Part shown: positions 8,158 through 16,969 of the stretch, one piece after another | Layout: each line of letters opens with the position of its first letter | How positions within the stretch are numbered: position 1 is the stretch's first letter | Assembly: GCA_964606405.1 (NCBI GenBank) | Contig: CAZSGH010000006.1 | Coordinates: 1 to 64,000 of the forward strand | Direction: 5' to 3' | Origin: GCA-002282575 sp964606405 | GTDB taxonomy: Bacteria; Pseudomonadota; Gammaproteobacteria; Thiomicrospirales; Thiomicrospiraceae | Length of the DNA: 64,000 nt | Translations under genes and position numbers: made by a program | Notes under the pieces: model-generated | The model's database searches: none | Told to the model about the DNA's origin: nothing | The model's input: only the letters and a program-made list of their open reading frames with translations

Positions 8158-8718
8158 CTAAGCCGAAGGCGTTACCGAATTAGGATCGTTTTCTTCATCA
8201 GTCTGCTCTGGTTCGGGTGGATAGAGTTCGAGCAGACGGGCACGTAGGATGTCTGGGTTCTTATCGCGCAGGCGATGCAGGGCGCGTACATAGTCGTCGA
8301 TTTCAATTTGCTGACGTTTGGTCAGTTTGTAGAACATGACGCGGTAGGTGCTTTTAGCTAAAATGGGCTTGAACCAAGGTAAAAATCCATCGTCGCCTTC
8401 GATGGCGTTAATTTCTTCAACCACCTTTTGTGTCGCAACTTTTTGCCATTGTAAATCCCATAGGTGATAGGCATAGCCAACCAACAGAGCGAGTGTTGCG
8501 CCGCCGACAAATCCCCAAATCATTTTTTCAAAGTTTAGCCCAATAGCAACGCCCGCTAGCAATAAGAGTACGGTAATCGGAATAACGAAAAAGTTCCAGT
8601 CTTGACCCGCTCGCAACACAATGAGTTGTTGTTGAACGTCAAGTTGGTTCATGTCAATGTCAGCTAGTTGTGCGAGTAGGGCATCAACATCGGGTTGTGG
8701 TTTGTCGTTTGTACTCAT
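8158..8718 (-). CDS. Hypothetical membrane protein
   Basis: I do not recognise this 186-residue protein. A polar N-terminal 40 residues (with a conserved-looking DMNQLDVQQQLIVLRAGQD stretch) is followed by two adjacent membrane helices at about 43-60 and 68-88, and then a soluble C-terminal part rich in charged residues with a helical FYKLTKRQQIEIDDYVRAL segment. The final 20 residues are acidic and probably disordered. It follows apaH by 9 bp on the same strand, so it is likely the last gene of the lptD-apaH operon. The coding region is genuine judged by the tight spacing and a purine-rich AAGAGA upstream of its ATG. Confidence 0.75.
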   Translation of the reverse strand: MSTNDKPQPDVDALLAQLADIDMNQLDVQQQLIVLRAGQDWNFFVIPITVLLLLAGVAIGLNFEKMIWGFVGGATLALLVGYAYHLWDLQWQKVATQKVVEEINAIEGDDGFLPWFKPILAKSTYRVMFYKLTKRQQIEIDDYVRALHRLRDKNPDILRARLLELYPPEPEQTDEENDPNSVTPSA

Positions 8719-8727
8719 GGGTATCTC

Positions 8728-9570
8728 TTATTCGGCAATGCTCGGCTTGGCATATTGCGGACAGTCAATCTGTGTCACCTGTTGTGTTTCTAAGCATAAG
8801 GCTGAAAGGGATCTTCCCCATAAACAGCCCGTATCTAAACACAGACTATGTTCTGTTGCAGCAAGCCCTTGTGTTGACCAGTGCCCGAATAGAATTTTAC
8901 CGCAGCTGTCATCAATGCGAGGGTAGTCGAACCAAGGGGCAAAGCCAGCAGGGGCGTTACTCACATCAAACTTATGTTTGAACTCTAATTCGCCGTTGCT
9001 TGTACACAAGCGCATGCGCGCAAAAGCATTAATGGTATAACGCAAACGCTCCGTTTTGCTCGCTTCATTGGTGTAAACAGTAGGGCTATTTCCATAGAGG
9101 TCATGATGGACGAAGTGTTTCCAATCGCTAGATTGCAATCGCTTTTCAACTTTCTTTGCCAACTTCTGCGCTTGTTCTAATGTCCATTGTGGCGGAATGC
9201 CTGCATGAGCAAGCGTGGTATGAAATGGCGCAAGATGAATGATGAGCGGGCGATGACGCAACCAGTCGAGCAGCGACTCTTTATCGGGTGCGTGTAGAAT
9301 ATCAAGCAAGGTATCGCTTTGACGATGGTAGCGTTGGTTGCCTGTTGCTACTGCCATTAAGTGAAAATCGTGATTACCTAATACGGATGTGACTTTCGGG
9401 GTATTAACAGCCCAGCGTAAGCATTCGAGCGATTGTGGTCCGCGATTAATGATGTCACCAAGGAGATAGATGCTGTCTGTGCCTTCGCGAAACTGAATTT
9501 TTGTCAGTAACTGCTCAAGACTCGTAAAGCAGCCTTGCAAGTCGCCAATTACAAAGGTACGCGCGCTCAT
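8728..9570 (-). CDS. apaH: Bis(5'-nucleosyl)-tetraphosphatase, symmetrical
   Basis: Hydrolyses Ap4A to two ADP, and in related bacteria removes Np4 caps from RNA. The metallophosphatase signatures are all visible: GDLQGC near the N-terminus, GDIINRGP at about 38-45, GNHDFHL near 65-71, and a later FGHW motif. The 280-residue length is typical. The start codon overlaps the apaG stop by one base (TAATG), the same coupling as in the enterobacterial operon. Confidence 0.97.
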   Translation of the reverse strand: MSARTFVIGDLQGCFTSLEQLLTKIQFREGTDSIYLLGDIINRGPQSLECLRWAVNTPKVTSVLGNHDFHLMAVATGNQRYHRQSDTLLDILHAPDKESLLDWLRHRPLIIHLAPFHTTLAHAGIPPQWTLEQAQKLAKKVEKRLQSSDWKHFVHHDLYGNSPTVYTNEASKTERLRYTINAFARMRLCTSNGELEFKHKFDVSNAPAGFAPWFDYPRIDDSCGKILFGHWSTQGLAATEHSLCLDTGCLWGRSLSALCLETQQVTQIDCPQYAKPSIAE

Positions 9571-9956
9571 TAGTGAATCGTCCGAGGAATACTGAGCAAA
9601 AAAGCAGGAATGGGCGCACTGAATAGGTTGCCTTGTGTGTCTTCAAAGGTGTAGTGCCCTTGCATTTGACCGTAGGGTGTTTTCAGTTGGGCGCCAGAGG
9701 TGTAAACAAAACTTTCACCCGCTTGTAGTGTGGGTTGTTGACCGACAACGCCTTCGCCTTCGACTGTTTCCAACTGTTCGTTGTCATCTGTGATTTGCCA
9801 AAAGCGACGGCGTAAGGTTAGTGCCACTTCGCCTGTATTGGTGATGGTGATGCGATAACCGAAGGTATAAGTATGCTGCATCGGAATCGATTGATCTTCA
9901 AGGTAAGTTGCGCTCACATGAATGTGGATGGGTGCGATGGGATAAGAGCGGTTCAT
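9570..9956 (-). CDS. apaG: ApaG protein (Co2+/Mg2+ efflux-associated, FN3-like fold)
   Basis: 128 residues, single ApaG (DUF525) domain with the expected YTFGYRITITNTG and LRRRFWQITDDN motifs and the GEGVVGQQPTLQAGESFVYTSG stretch split around Gly-rich turns. The molecular function of ApaG is not settled; it has been linked to cation resistance and binds pyrophosphate-containing nucleotides. It sits between rsmA and apaH as in most gammaproteobacteria, overlapping rsmA by 4 bp. Confidence 0.96.
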   Translation of the reverse strand: MNRSYPIAPIHIHVSATYLEDQSIPMQHTYTFGYRITITNTGEVALTLRRRFWQITDDNEQLETVEGEGVVGQQPTLQAGESFVYTSGAQLKTPYGQMQGHYTFEDTQGNLFSAPIPAFLLSIPRTIH

Positions 9957-10753
9957 GACGGATTTTGCTCGTTTTTATCGTGCAAACAATCGGCAAGGCG
10001 CACAAAATCGGCAACACCCAGCACTTCAGCACGAACCCCAGGATTAATGCCACAAGATTCAATATCTTCGCCCGTTAGCGTTCCTTTTAGGTTGTTGCGT
10101 AGCGTTTTTCGACGCATCGAAAAGGACTGTTTAACCATGCCAGCAAAGCCCTGTTCGTCTTTAGCGATACAGGGTAGGGCGAGATAGGGCTGTAACCGAA
10201 CAACAGCAGAATCCACTTTAGGGGGAGGATCGAAGGCTTCTGGTCCGATATGGAATAAGTCTTCGATGGCACAGTAGTATTGCGCCATGACACTTAAACG
10301 CCCGTAATGTTCGCCATCTGGCGGACTGGCTAAGCGCTCAACCACTTCTTTTTGTAGCATAAAGTGCATGTCGATAATGCGATGGCGGCTTTGTAGTAGC
10401 TGAAAAATGAGTGGTGTCGAGATGTTGTAGGGTAAGTTACCCACGACGCGCAGCATTTGCCCGTCGTTTAAGTTCGAACCATAGTCAACCGTTAAGGCAT
10501 CTTGATGAATAATGTTAAAGTGGGGGCGATCAGCAAAGCGTTTATTGAGCGTGGGTATTAAGTCATTATCAATTTCGACAACCGTAAACTGGGCGACATG
10601 GTCAATCAGTCGGGTGGTCAATGCGCCTTCACCTGGTCCAATTTCGAGCATGATGTCGGTTTTTTGTGGTGCGATGGCTGCCGTCATGGCATCAAGCACG
10701 CTTTGATCGTGCAGGAAGTGTTGGCCGAAGCGTTTTTTATGTTTATGACTCAA
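9953..10753 (-). CDS. rsmA: 16S rRNA (adenine1518-N6/adenine1519-N6)-dimethyltransferase
   Basis: Dimethylates two adjacent adenines near the 3' end of 16S rRNA late in ribosome assembly. I place the start at the TTG at 10753, giving MSHKHKKRFGQHFLHD, which matches the family N-terminus and yields 266 residues; the longer open frame to 10912 lies inside pdxA and is unlikely to be translated. Motifs: LEIGPGEGALT (SAM binding), NLPYNIS (catalytic motif IV) and MRRKTLRNN near the C-terminus. The start overlaps pdxA by 11 bp. Confidence 0.95.
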   Translation of the reverse strand: MSHKHKKRFGQHFLHDQSVLDAMTAAIAPQKTDIMLEIGPGEGALTTRLIDHVAQFTVVEIDNDLIPTLNKRFADRPHFNIIHQDALTVDYGSNLNDGQMLRVVGNLPYNISTPLIFQLLQSRHRIIDMHFMLQKEVVERLASPPDGEHYGRLSVMAQYYCAIEDLFHIGPEAFDPPPKVDSAVVRLQPYLALPCIAKDEQGFAGMVKQSFSMRRKTLRNNLKGTLTGEDIESCGINPGVRAEVLGVADFVRLADCLHDKNEQNPS

Positions 10754-11738
10754 TTGTTTGTCTCTGTTTAACCATGTCGATGGCTGTTTGAATGGCATAG
10801 ATAAAGCTCCCCACTTCCGCTTTGCCCGTTCCAGCCAAATCGAGTGCCGTACCATGATCGACACTGGTGCGAATAAAGGGCAAGCCAAGGGTGATATTGA
10901 CCGCATTGCCAAAACCCAGATGCTTCAAGACAGGCAAGCCTTGATCGTGAAACATGCTGAGCACAGCATCTGCTTTTGCTAAAAACGGTGGCGTGAATAA
11001 GGTATCTGCAGGCAAGGGATCGGATACTAACCAACCCTGTTGCTGTGCAGCTTTACAAATCGGGGCGATGGTTTCGATCTCTTCACGTCCGATATGTCCG
11101 CCTTCGCCAGCATGGGGATTAAGCCCCGCGACTAAAATACGCGGCTGCACAATACCAAAGTCGTTAACAAGACTATGATGCAAAATGGCAAGTGTTTGCC
11201 CAAGTCCATCCTGCGTAATGGCATCGCTGACATCTTTAAGTGGTAAATGTGTTGTTGCGAGAGCAACGCGTAATTGCGCACAAGCAAGCATCATGACCAC
11301 TGGTCTATTGCCCGCTCGCTCAGCTAACCATTCGGTATGTCCTGTAAAGGGGATGCCTGCGTCATTAATGATGCCTTTGTGTATCGGTCCTGTCACCAAT
11401 GCTGAAAAATGTCCGTCGTAAAGCCCGTCAACAGCGGTTTCTAACATGGATAGTACGTATGAAGCATTACGTGCATCTAAGTATCCTGTGCGGCAAGCAA
11501 CATTGAGCGATACAGGTAAGACAAATGCTTCCCCAGCGCGACTCGATTGCGCTGGTTGATTGGGCAAAAAAGGCTTAATCATCAATGGTAAGCCAAGCTC
11601 TAGTGCGCGCTGCTGTAACAAGTCAGGATCAACAATAATAACCAGTTGCTCGTTCCAGTTTTGCTGACTGAGCATGACGGCTAAATCAACCCCAATACCT
11701 GCTGGTTCACCTGTGCTGATGGCTAAACGAGAAATCAT
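10743..11738 (-). CDS. pdxA: 4-hydroxythreonine-4-phosphate dehydrogenase
   Basis: NAD-dependent enzyme of pyridoxal 5'-phosphate synthesis. 331 residues, standard length. The family landmarks are present: STGEPAGIGVDL at the start, TGPIHKG and GHTEWLAE, the metal-ligand region GLNPHAGEGGHIG, and SVDHGTALDLAG near the C-terminus. It lies between surA and rsmA as in E. coli, and overlaps rsmA by 11 bp. Confidence 0.97.
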   Translation of the reverse strand: MISRLAISTGEPAGIGVDLAVMLSQQNWNEQLVIIVDPDLLQQRALELGLPLMIKPFLPNQPAQSSRAGEAFVLPVSLNVACRTGYLDARNASYVLSMLETAVDGLYDGHFSALVTGPIHKGIINDAGIPFTGHTEWLAERAGNRPVVMMLACAQLRVALATTHLPLKDVSDAITQDGLGQTLAILHHSLVNDFGIVQPRILVAGLNPHAGEGGHIGREEIETIAPICKAAQQQGWLVSDPLPADTLFTPPFLAKADAVLSMFHDQGLPVLKHLGFGNAVNITLGLPFIRTSVDHGTALDLAGTGKAEVGSFIYAIQTAIDMVKQRQTIES

Positions 11739-11762
11739 ATTGAAATACCTAGCAACAGCATA

Positions 11763-12740
11763 TTAGTCTCGTGCATATTCTGGCGCTAAGATTTTAACAA
11801 AGGCTTCATCACGTACACGACGTAACCATTGTTCGTACAGGTTGTTGCCTTTTTGCGTGCGCAAAATACGAACAGCTTGCTGTTCTAAATCAGTAGGGAT
11901 GTTTGAAGCTGCGCTTTGCTCTTTACCCAATAGCTTAACAATATGAAAGCCAAGCGAGCTTTGTACAGGTTCGCTAATCTCTTGTGTGTTCAGATTGGTG
12001 ACGGTGCTTTCTAAGAAAGTAGGCAATTCACTAGCTTCGAGCCAACCTAAGTTACCCCCATCTAAAGCCTTCGAGTCAGCGGAATAGCGAATAGCGGCTT
12101 GTGCAAAATCATCTCCTGATTTAAGTCCTTGCCAAATGCCCTTCGCTTTTTCGCGCGTGGCAGCAATTTGTGTAGGCGTCGGTGAGTCGGGCAAGGCAAT
12201 GAGTAAGTGCTGCACCTGATAACGGGTGTTGTCTGCTTTCATGCCCAATTTACGGTTGATGAAGTTTTTAACTTCGTCTTGGCTTACGCGAATGCGTGCC
12301 ACTACTTCTTGATTGCGCAGTTCGTCCAGCGTCATTTCATCACGAACTGAATCACGTAAGCGGATAAAACTGCCACTTTCTTGTTGCTCCATACGATTTC
12401 GCAAACCAGCAAGGTCAAGTTTGTTTTGTTCTGCAATCAGGTTGAGGCGCTCATTGACCTCTTCGTCACGAATGCGTACGCCGATTTGACTGGCCAAATC
12501 TTCTTGTGCCTGTTTAAGAATAATGTGTTCTAACACTTGTTTATACAGTTCATCGACTGGTGGTAAGTTCATTCCCTTCGCGGATAGCTGACGGGTAATG
12601 TCTCGACTTTCATTCATGAGCTCAGATTCAGTAATGACGGTATTGTTGACAATGGCAATACTGCGGTCAAGTAATTGGGCTTGGGCACTTAAAGCTGTTA
12701 AAGCGCCAGCCAATAAGATCAGAAAACGGGGGTGAAACAT
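11763..12740 (-). CDS. surA: Periplasmic chaperone / peptidyl-prolyl isomerase SurA (single parvulin domain)
   Basis: Periplasmic chaperone for outer-membrane proteins such as LptD. I prefer the ATG at 12740 (MFHPRFLILLAG...), because GAGG lies nine bases upstream; an ATG at 12755 is also in frame but has no such site. A signal peptide ends at AQAQ. The N-terminal SurA domain (about 25-165) is followed by one parvulin domain (about 175-275, with YSADSKALDGGNLGW and FHIVKLL). E. coli SurA has about 428 residues and two parvulin domains; this protein has about 325 and only one. Upstream sits a duplicated piece of lptD and a repeat element. Confidence 0.94.
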   Translation of the reverse strand: MFHPRFLILLAGALTALSAQAQLLDRSIAIVNNTVITESELMNESRDITRQLSAKGMNLPPVDELYKQVLEHIILKQAQEDLASQIGVRIRDEEVNERLNLIAEQNKLDLAGLRNRMEQQESGSFIRLRDSVRDEMTLDELRNQEVVARIRVSQDEVKNFINRKLGMKADNTRYQVQHLLIALPDSPTPTQIAATREKAKGIWQGLKSGDDFAQAAIRYSADSKALDGGNLGWLEASELPTFLESTVTNLNTQEISEPVQSSLGFHIVKLLGKEQSAASNIPTDLEQQAVRILRTQKGNNLYEQWLRRVRDEAFVKILAPEYARD

Positions 12741-12758
12741 GCTAAAAAGCCTCATTCG

Positions 12759-12808
12759 AAAATAGAGTCGAGAATCAACCTTATCTTCAGCTGTGTTGCC
12801 AAAGGTGG
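12759..12808 (+). repeat. Duplicated 3' end of lptD (direct repeat, partner at 13016-13065)
   Basis: Fifty bases that match the end of the lptD coding region at 13016-13065 at 47 of 50 positions. Read on the minus strand it would encode STFGNTAEDKVDSRLYF, against TTFGSTAGDKVDSRLYFE at the real LptD end. It runs straight into the surA start region. The two copies bracket repeat copy 4. Seen directly; the mechanism (insertion with target duplication, or recombination) is inference. Confidence 0.9.
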
Positions 12809-12837
12809 ATTGGTTCTAAAATACATTAAATTATAAG

Positions 12838-12987
12838 GGAACCTCTAAAAAGATCGCTTCGCTTGTTTTTAGCGCTCCCTGTTTTGTTTTCTTAGCTGGT
12901 AGAAAGGGGATTAACGTAATCAGTTACAGATAAGTTTTTGTAACCCCTTCCTCCATACCTCCAACCCATTGAGTTTTTAGAGGTGTC
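12838..12987 (-). repeat. Dispersed bipartite hairpin repeat, copy 4 (subfamily A), inside the lptD-surA gap
   Basis: Reverse orientation. SL2 at 12845-12872 (CTAAAAAGATCGCTTCGCTTGTTTTTAG), SL1 between about 12898 (GGTAGAAAGGGG) and 12953 (CCCCTTCCTCCA), and the terminal inverted repeat TTTTTAGAGG at 12974-12983. Unlike most copies, SL2 lies far from the stop of the upstream gene (lptD) and near surA. It is bracketed by the lptD 3'-end duplication. Confidence 0.85.
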
Positions 12988-13009
12988 AATAACGACAGCT
13001 CGCATAACA

Positions 13010-15217
13010 TTACTCAAAATAGAGTCGAGAATCAACCTTGTCTCCAGCTGTGCTGCCAAAGGTGGTGAGTCCCTTAAATATGAATGCCAATCTAATAATA
13101 TCATCTTGAATGTTGTTGATGTAGAGATTGTGCTCCCAAATTAATTGACTTGCCCAGCAGCAACTATCATATTGTACGGCATTTACGGCTCCGCGCAGTT
13201 GGCTTGCTGTGTTGTTGTAATTAATAAAGTGCATACTACTCAGTGTTCCAGAATAGCGCATTTTCCCGCCAAGCGTGACTTGTTCATCTTCGCTAGCCGT
13301 TCCTTTTGCGCGCAGACGATGACGAACCACAAAACGATTGTCATTTGCGCCGAGATATTGCAGGCTGCTGTCTTCTTGTACGACGGCTTTACTATCTCGA
13401 TCGAGCTGTTGGGTTAAGGATGCCCGCCAACGATCCTGAATCAGAGAAACCGTAGCAATTAAGTCGGAAAAGTCGCCGAATTGTTCTGGGATGTTGGGTA
13501 ATTGTACGGTACGAGATTGAAAATAGCTGATTTGTCCTAAGCCGAATTCAAAAAACTCACGACCATCATCATGTAATAGTCGGCTAAATAACCCTGTGGT
13601 GACCTGATTGGCATCGCCGATACGATCCATTCCTGTAAAGCGATTGTCGGCAAAAAGTTGTAAATAGTCAAAGTTGCGTGGCATGGTATCGAAAACAGGG
13701 ATTTGGCTTTGGTTGCTCTTAGGAACAAATAAATATTTCATACGAGGTTCTAGTGTGTGAATGAGACCAGAACCGAATAACGTGAATGGTTTTTCGAATG
13801 TTAACCCTGCATCGATACTTGTGATGGGTAATACACGACTAAGGCTGTTTTGTGAATTATCCATGAGGTCGTATTGGGTCATGAGAAGTTGCGTTTTTCC
13901 GCGCAAAAAGCCGAATGGGCGCCAGACATCGAACCCCGCTGTTGGTGCAATATGCAGACGATTACCTACTGGCACGCTTTGCGTAGCTTGTGGCATTGCG
14001 AATCGCGTCAGTTCGCTGTTAAATGACATGTAAAAAGGATTGTTGCTCGCGGCTTGCTGCCAGTTATAGTTTACTCTTGGCAGTGCGCTGTAGTATGGCT
14101 GACCATAAAGCAGTTGTTTAAAGTCGAGTAGTTGTAGTGATACCGATTCGTTCTCCCAGCCTTTATTGATGCTGGCAGAGCGAGGTAGATAAATCATGTT
14201 GCGTAGATAGTAATCTGTTAGCTGGATTTCACGATAAAAAGCAGGGTCAGACACATCGTGCCAGTTCCAATTGAGCTGCCATTGCGCAGGTAGTTTTTGA
14301 TTGGCTTGCCACCAGACACGGTAGCGGTCGCTGTTGGTGGTTTCGTCGCGCAGGAAACTCGTGGTGAGTTCGCCGCGTTGTTTGGGATACCAGTAGCGAA
14401 ACTCGTTATCGAATACTTGTCCTCTGTCTGCCATTTGTACCAGGGTTAGCGTGTCGTCTAAGTTGGGCGCAATGTTAAAGTAATAAGGAATTTTTACCAC
14501 GGATTTAACGGTATTGGTGGTTGAGTTTTCGTTGTAGTAAGTCGTGACCGTTGGCATGAGCAGTCCAGAAGAGCGATCGGCAGTACTAAATTTAAACCAA
14601 GGCATATAAAATACGGGAACATTGCCCAGCTCTAGAACAGCGTTGTGACCTGTGGCTGTTTTGTCGACATCATCGATGGTCAAGTCATCTAAGGTTAACC
14701 ACCAGTCTTCTTTACCCATCGGGCAGCCAGTATAGCTGATATTTTTTAACTCAAGCTTTTCTTTGTCATGAGAGACAACTGCGCTGTCCGCTTGTCCCCA
14801 AGCGTTATTTTGGCGTAATTGATAGTTGAGTTGGGTGAGTTGCGTGCGTTGTGTTTTTTCATCGTGCTCCGCGGTTTCTGCTATCGATAAGTAATCAGGA
14901 TCTTGTAGATGGACATTACCAAAAGCATAAGCTTTTTGCGTGTCTTGATGATAACGAATGAGGTTGGCGCGAAGGTTTTTTTCGTCTTGAATAACGCTCG
15001 CATCGCCAGATAGCGTAAAGAGATTATCGTTGGGATGTTGTAATCTGCTGGCTTCAAGATGGCGTTGCCCTTTTTCGGTTTCCCAACGTGCAGGCTCAAA
15101 AAGCTTAGGATAAGCACACAGCGCATCGCTCGTGCTGGTATCGTCGCTCGCCCAAGAAAGGGACAAACTGGATAGCAACAGACAAGTAATGGCGATGTGA
15201 GTCGGCAGACGGCGCAT
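13010..15217 (-). CDS. lptD: LPS-assembly protein LptD
   Basis: Outer-membrane beta-barrel that inserts lipopolysaccharide into the outer leaflet with LptE. 735 residues. Signal peptide MRRLPTHIAITCLLLSSLSLSWA; N-terminal OstA-like periplasmic domain (about 55-200, with the FTLSGDASVIQDEKNLRA strand pattern) and a C-terminal barrel of alternating strands from about 230 on. Cys32 and Cys163 (GCPMG) in the N-terminal half and a CC pair late in the barrel (DSCCWASQL) match the conserved disulfide cysteines. It is the first gene of the minus-strand operon; the divergent amgK starts 67 bp away. Confidence 0.96.
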   Translation of the reverse strand: MRRLPTHIAITCLLLSSLSLSWASDDTSTSDALCAYPKLFEPARWETEKGQRHLEASRLQHPNDNLFTLSGDASVIQDEKNLRANLIRYHQDTQKAYAFGNVHLQDPDYLSIAETAEHDEKTQRTQLTQLNYQLRQNNAWGQADSAVVSHDKEKLELKNISYTGCPMGKEDWWLTLDDLTIDDVDKTATGHNAVLELGNVPVFYMPWFKFSTADRSSGLLMPTVTTYYNENSTTNTVKSVVKIPYYFNIAPNLDDTLTLVQMADRGQVFDNEFRYWYPKQRGELTTSFLRDETTNSDRYRVWWQANQKLPAQWQLNWNWHDVSDPAFYREIQLTDYYLRNMIYLPRSASINKGWENESVSLQLLDFKQLLYGQPYYSALPRVNYNWQQAASNNPFYMSFNSELTRFAMPQATQSVPVGNRLHIAPTAGFDVWRPFGFLRGKTQLLMTQYDLMDNSQNSLSRVLPITSIDAGLTFEKPFTLFGSGLIHTLEPRMKYLFVPKSNQSQIPVFDTMPRNFDYLQLFADNRFTGMDRIGDANQVTTGLFSRLLHDDGREFFEFGLGQISYFQSRTVQLPNIPEQFGDFSDLIATVSLIQDRWRASLTQQLDRDSKAVVQEDSSLQYLGANDNRFVVRHRLRAKGTASEDEQVTLGGKMRYSGTLSSMHFINYNNTASQLRGAVNAVQYDSCCWASQLIWEHNLYINNIQDDIIRLAFIFKGLTTFGSTAGDKVDSRLYFE

Positions 15218-15284
15218 GAAAAAGTTGTCAACAGGATATTAAAACGAGTATTTTAGCAGCCTAATGCGTTTTTAAGGGTGTTTT

Positions 15285-16289
15285 ATGCAGGATATGCGTG
15301 CAGAATTGTTAGCACAGTGGGTTTTAGCGCAGCCGCAATGGCGAGAAGGTAAACTAACGCCGTTGGCAGGCGATGCTAGTTTTCGGCGTTATTTTCGTTG
15401 GCAGGGTGAATCTCACGCTGCAATGGCGATGGATGCGCCACCACCACAAGAAGATGTTCGCCCGTTTTTAGCGGTGCGTGATGCTTTGGCTGCTTTGTCG
15501 GTTGCTGTGCCAGCTTGTTATGCCCAAGATGTCGAACGGGGTTTTTTGCTGCTCGAAGATTTTGGCGACTTAACCCTTGCACAAGCCGTTAAGCAAGAGA
15601 AGGATGCAGAAATTGACGCGCTTTATCGTCAAGCCCTAACGCAATTAGCGCACTGGCAAACGCATGAATCCTGTGCGGCTCAGGCAAACAAATTACCCCA
15701 TTATGATGCGCCCTTGTTAGTGCGCGAAATGCAGTTGTTGCCAGAATGGTTGCTAAAAGAGCATCTCGACAGTCCCATGTCTGCCTTTGAAAAAAGCGAT
15801 TGGCAAAGCTTTTTGCGCTTGTTGTCAGGAGCGGCACTGAGTCAGCCACAAACCTTTGTGCATCGTGATTACCATAGTCGCAACCTAATGGTAACTGACG
15901 CTGCTAGTTTAGGTGTGCTCGATTTTCAGGATGCGGTTAAGGGTGCTTTAACCTACGATGCGGTATCTTTGTTGCGCGATGCTTACGTTAAGTTCGAGTC
16001 AGAACAGGTTCTGGAATGGCTACGCTTTTACTTTTTGCTGTTGGTTGAAAAGGGGCTATTATCGAAAGGTGAATGGGATGGGTTTGTGCGTGCTTTCGAC
16101 TGGATGGGTGTGCAGCGTCATATTAAAGTCTTGGGAATTTTTGCGCGTTTATATCGTCGCGATGGTAAAGACCGTTACCTTGCCGACTTGCCACGGGTGC
16201 TAGATTACACGGTCTCTGTCGCGAGCAAGTATAGCGAGTTAAAAGGGTTGGCGGTTTGGTTAGAAAAGCGGGTGATGGGGAAGGTGTGA
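15285..16289 (+). CDS. amgK: N-acetylmuramate/N-acetylglucosamine kinase (AmgK-like phosphotransferase)
   Basis: Aminoglycoside-phosphotransferase-fold sugar kinase. With MurU it forms the anabolic cell-wall recycling route that makes UDP-MurNAc and bypasses fosfomycin-sensitive MurA, as described in Pseudomonas. 334 residues; motifs AGDASFRRYFR near the N-terminus, the catalytic loop HRDYHSRNLM near 197 and the metal-binding DFQDAVKG near 214. The assignment as AmgK rests on the directly overlapping murU downstream and the location beside lptD, both as in Pseudomonas. A second ATG three codons in (MRAELL) is possible. Confidence 0.9.
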   Translation: MQDMRAELLAQWVLAQPQWREGKLTPLAGDASFRRYFRWQGESHAAMAMDAPPPQEDVRPFLAVRDALAALSVAVPACYAQDVERGFLLLEDFGDLTLAQAVKQEKDAEIDALYRQALTQLAHWQTHESCAAQANKLPHYDAPLLVREMQLLPEWLLKEHLDSPMSAFEKSDWQSFLRLLSGAALSQPQTFVHRDYHSRNLMVTDAASLGVLDFQDAVKGALTYDAVSLLRDAYVKFESEQVLEWLRFYFLLLVEKGLLSKGEWDGFVRAFDWMGVQRHIKVLGIFARLYRRDGKDRYLADLPRVLDYTVSVASKYSELKGLAVWLEKRVMGKV

Positions 16290-16969
16290 TGAAAGCTATG
16301 ATTCTCGCCGCAGGACGAGGGGAGCGTATGCGACCCTTAACCGACCATACACCCAAGCCTTTATTGCTTGCTGGTGGTAAACCACTGATTGTTTGGCATA
16401 TCGAAGCGCTTGCACGGGCAGGTATTCGTGAAATCGTCATTAATCATGCATGGCTAGGCGAACAAATCCCAGCTGCTTTGGGTGATGGGTGCCGCTGGGG
16501 TGTCACGCTCATTTATTCGCCAGAAGGCGACTTGGGATTAGAAACGGGCGGTGGTATTTTCAATGCCTTACCTTTGTTGGGCGATGATCCGTTTTTGCTG
16601 GTTAATGGCGATGTGTTCAGCCAACTCGATTTTGCACCACTGGTTCAGCGTGGTTTAGTGGGTAATGAATTGGGTTATTTAGTGTTAATTGATAATCCAG
16701 AACACAATCCTAACGGTGATTTTACCCTCACCGAAACAGGTCGCATTGTCGATATACCAAGCTTGACCTATTCAGGGCTTTCTGTGTTGTCGCCGCGCTT
16801 GTTTAGTAAGTGTACAGCAGGTAAATTTGGGCTTGCGCCCTTGTTACGGCAAGCAATGATGGAACGTCGCGTGTGGGGTCAAAAAGCGCAAGATTTATGG
16901 GTAGATGTCGGCACGCCAGAGCGGTTAAAATACCTCAATGATTATTTATTAGGAACTGCGTCATGCTGA
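16289..16969 (+). CDS. murU: N-acetylmuramate-1-phosphate uridylyltransferase (MurU-like nucleotidyltransferase)
   Basis: Transfers UMP to MurNAc-1-phosphate in cell-wall recycling. 226 residues from the ATG at 16289, which overlaps the amgK stop by one base (TGATG) and follows an AAGG site; the longer open frame to 16256 lies inside amgK. The sugar nucleotidyltransferase signature is clear: AMILAAGRGERMRPLT, then PKPLL, the NGDVF metal motif near 108, and GTPERL near the C-terminus. Confidence 0.92.
   Translation: MKAMILAAGRGERMRPLTDHTPKPLLLAGGKPLIVWHIEALARAGIREIVINHAWLGEQIPAALGDGCRWGVTLIYSPEGDLGLETGGGIFNALPLLGDDPFLLVNGDVFSQLDFAPLVQRGLVGNELGYLVLIDNPEHNPNGDFTLTETGRIVDIPSLTYSGLSVLSPRLFSKCTAGKFGLAPLLRQAMMERRVWGQKAQDLWVDVGTPERLKYLNDYLLGTASC

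Noticed and set aside
10754..10912. N-terminal extension of rsmA to an upstream ATG
   Set aside because: It lies inside pdxA and the added residues do not fit the family; the TTG at 10753 gives the expected N-terminus.
12892..13104. 70-residue open frame across repeat copy 4 and the lptD end
   Set aside because: It lies in repeat DNA and antisense or out of frame to lptD; no ribosome-binding site.
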